Below are positions 63,499 through 64,000 of a stretch of 64,000 nt of DNA, piece by piece. Each line of letters opens with the position of its first letter. The first letter of the stretch is position 1. The DNA lies in the NCBI GenBank assembly GCA_965279595.1, contig OZ257246.1, positions 2,232,001 through 2,296,000 of the forward strand, given 5' to 3'. This stretch comes from CAIKLP01 sp965279595 (GTDB lineage Bacteria; Bacteroidota; Bacteroidia; Sphingobacteriales; Sphingobacteriaceae). Made by a program: the position numbers and the translations under genes. Below the pieces are notes generated by a model that had not been told where the DNA came from, did no database searches, and was given only the letters and a program-made list of their open reading frames with translations.

Positions 63499-63885
63499 TT
63501 GAAAAAGTTAATCTCAATATCACTTCTCTTCGTATTTCTGTCAGCAAACACAGAAATGCATCATCTATTGAAGTTGCCTTTACTCATTCATCACTACTTA
63601 GAGCACCATCCTGATGAGCAAGACAAATCTTTTGCTCACTTCCTTGCCGATCATTATAGCAACAACCCCGAACATTCGGACAAAGACCACCACGAAAACG
63701 ACAACTTGCCTTTCAAGACAAATGATTGTGCATCCATGCACACTACCATTGTTTTCAATCCCGAACACAATTTTTCTATAAGTGAACCTCACCTTGTTTC
63801 CGAAAAAGTTTCAGAGATGTACAATGAGATTATTTATTCTTCAGCCGATCAAAACAGTATTTGGCAACCCCCTCAATTCAGTTAA
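63499..63885 (+). CDS. His-rich secreted protein of a heavy-metal efflux locus
   Basis: 128 residues: signal-peptide-like start (MKKLISISLLFVFLSANTEM), then a His/Asp/Glu-rich part (LLIHHYLEHHPDEQDKSFAH, HSDKDHHENDN) that could bind divalent metal, ending SIWQPPQFS. I recall similar short proteins encoded just before CzcA/CusA-type genes in Bacteroidota. Here the next ATG begins just such a gene. The start is TTG at 63499, because an in-frame TAG lies directly before it and the signal sequence begins there. Metal binding is inferred from composition. Confidence 0.75.
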   Translation: MKKLISISLLFVFLSANTEMHHLLKLPLLIHHYLEHHPDEQDKSFAHFLADHYSNNPEHSDKDHHENDNLPFKTNDCASMHTTIVFNPEHNFSISEPHLVSEKVSEMYNEIIYSSADQNSIWQPPQFS

Positions 63886-63978
63886 TGATTTATAAGTTCC
63901 GCTAACACGGGCAAAAAAACATTGACGGTGCTAACGCACTGCATGTAATCTTGTATTCATTCATTAAACTGATAAAAA

Positions 63979-64000
63979 ATGTTAGACAAAATAATAGCGT
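63979..64000 (+). CDS. Start of a CzcA/CusA-type RND efflux pump gene (partial)
   Basis: Only the first seven codons (MLDKIIA) are present. This is the usual opening of Bacteroidota heavy-metal RND transporters (MLDKII, then a first membrane helix). Together with the His-rich gene 93 nt upstream it suggests a metal efflux operon continuing beyond the window. Tentative because so little is visible. Confidence 0.5.

Overview
The window is chromosomal DNA of a low-GC Bacteroidota bacterium (Cytophaga-Flavobacterium-Bacteroides group; Chitinophagales-like is a guess). The reasons are the many proteins with type IX secretion (T9SS) C-terminal sorting domains, gliding-type C-terminal domains, TonB receptor plus DUF4249 lipoprotein pairs, a PorP/SprF plus OmpA-like pair, a PID-CTERM-like mini-protein, and repeated promoter boxes of the Bacteroidota type TAnnTTTG with no clear Shine-Dalgarno sequences.

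Layout. 1-7,100: end of an OsmC-like gene, then two tandem, nearly identical giant secreted repeat proteins, each behind a sigma-54-like promoter. 7,250-17,000: a membrane-anchored unknown protein, a metal-receptor-like binding protein, tRNA-Leu(UAG), trigger factor, clpP-clpX, AMP nucleosidase, an ABC-F ATPase and a 7TM-PAS histidine kinase. 17,000-19,200: two inverted composite repeats flank a peculiar tRNA-like gene, an Lrp-type regulator and trxB. 19,200-29,500: a subtilase/TonB receptor/DUF4249 operon with overlapping ends, a small lipoprotein, mnmA, tRNA-Leu(GAG), and a second TonB/DUF4249 pair. 29,700-39,500: five surface or secreted proteins on the minus strand, three of them T9SS paralogues, ending in the PID-CTERM-like mini-protein. 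39,600-41,660: a sigma-54-like promoter with a possible small RNA, an NtrC-family response regulator, and rnpB (RNase P RNA). 41,700-51,700: housekeeping and metabolic genes (Smr protein, phosphohexomutase, lysC-lysA, glutaryl-CoA dehydrogenase-like, folB, FAD-linked oxidase, Hsp20, YajQ). 51,900-55,400: a lysine/alanine repeat protein immediately before ppk1 and a ppx/gppA-type gene. 55,400-62,200: an unknown protein, an RluF-type pseudouridine synthase, PorP/SprF plus OmpA-TPR, and a three-gene operon with a winged-helix regulator. 62,500-64,000: a 119-bp tandem repeat array, a tRNA-Ser 3'-end-like relic, and the start of a heavy-metal efflux locus.

How the parts relate. Much of the window serves the cell surface: T9SS cargo and parts, TonB import and adhesin-like proteins. 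The NtrC-type regulator and three sigma-54-like promoters raise the possibility that some of this surface repertoire is RpoN-controlled. The polyphosphate genes next to a histone-H1-like repeat protein suggest a polyphosphate-granule or nucleoid module. The most unusual items are the type II tRNA-like gene with a GUC anticodon, the possible sigma-54-driven small RNA, the lysine/alanine protein beside ppk1, the twin giant genes and the 119-bp array. All calls were made by reading the sequence; no database search was run.
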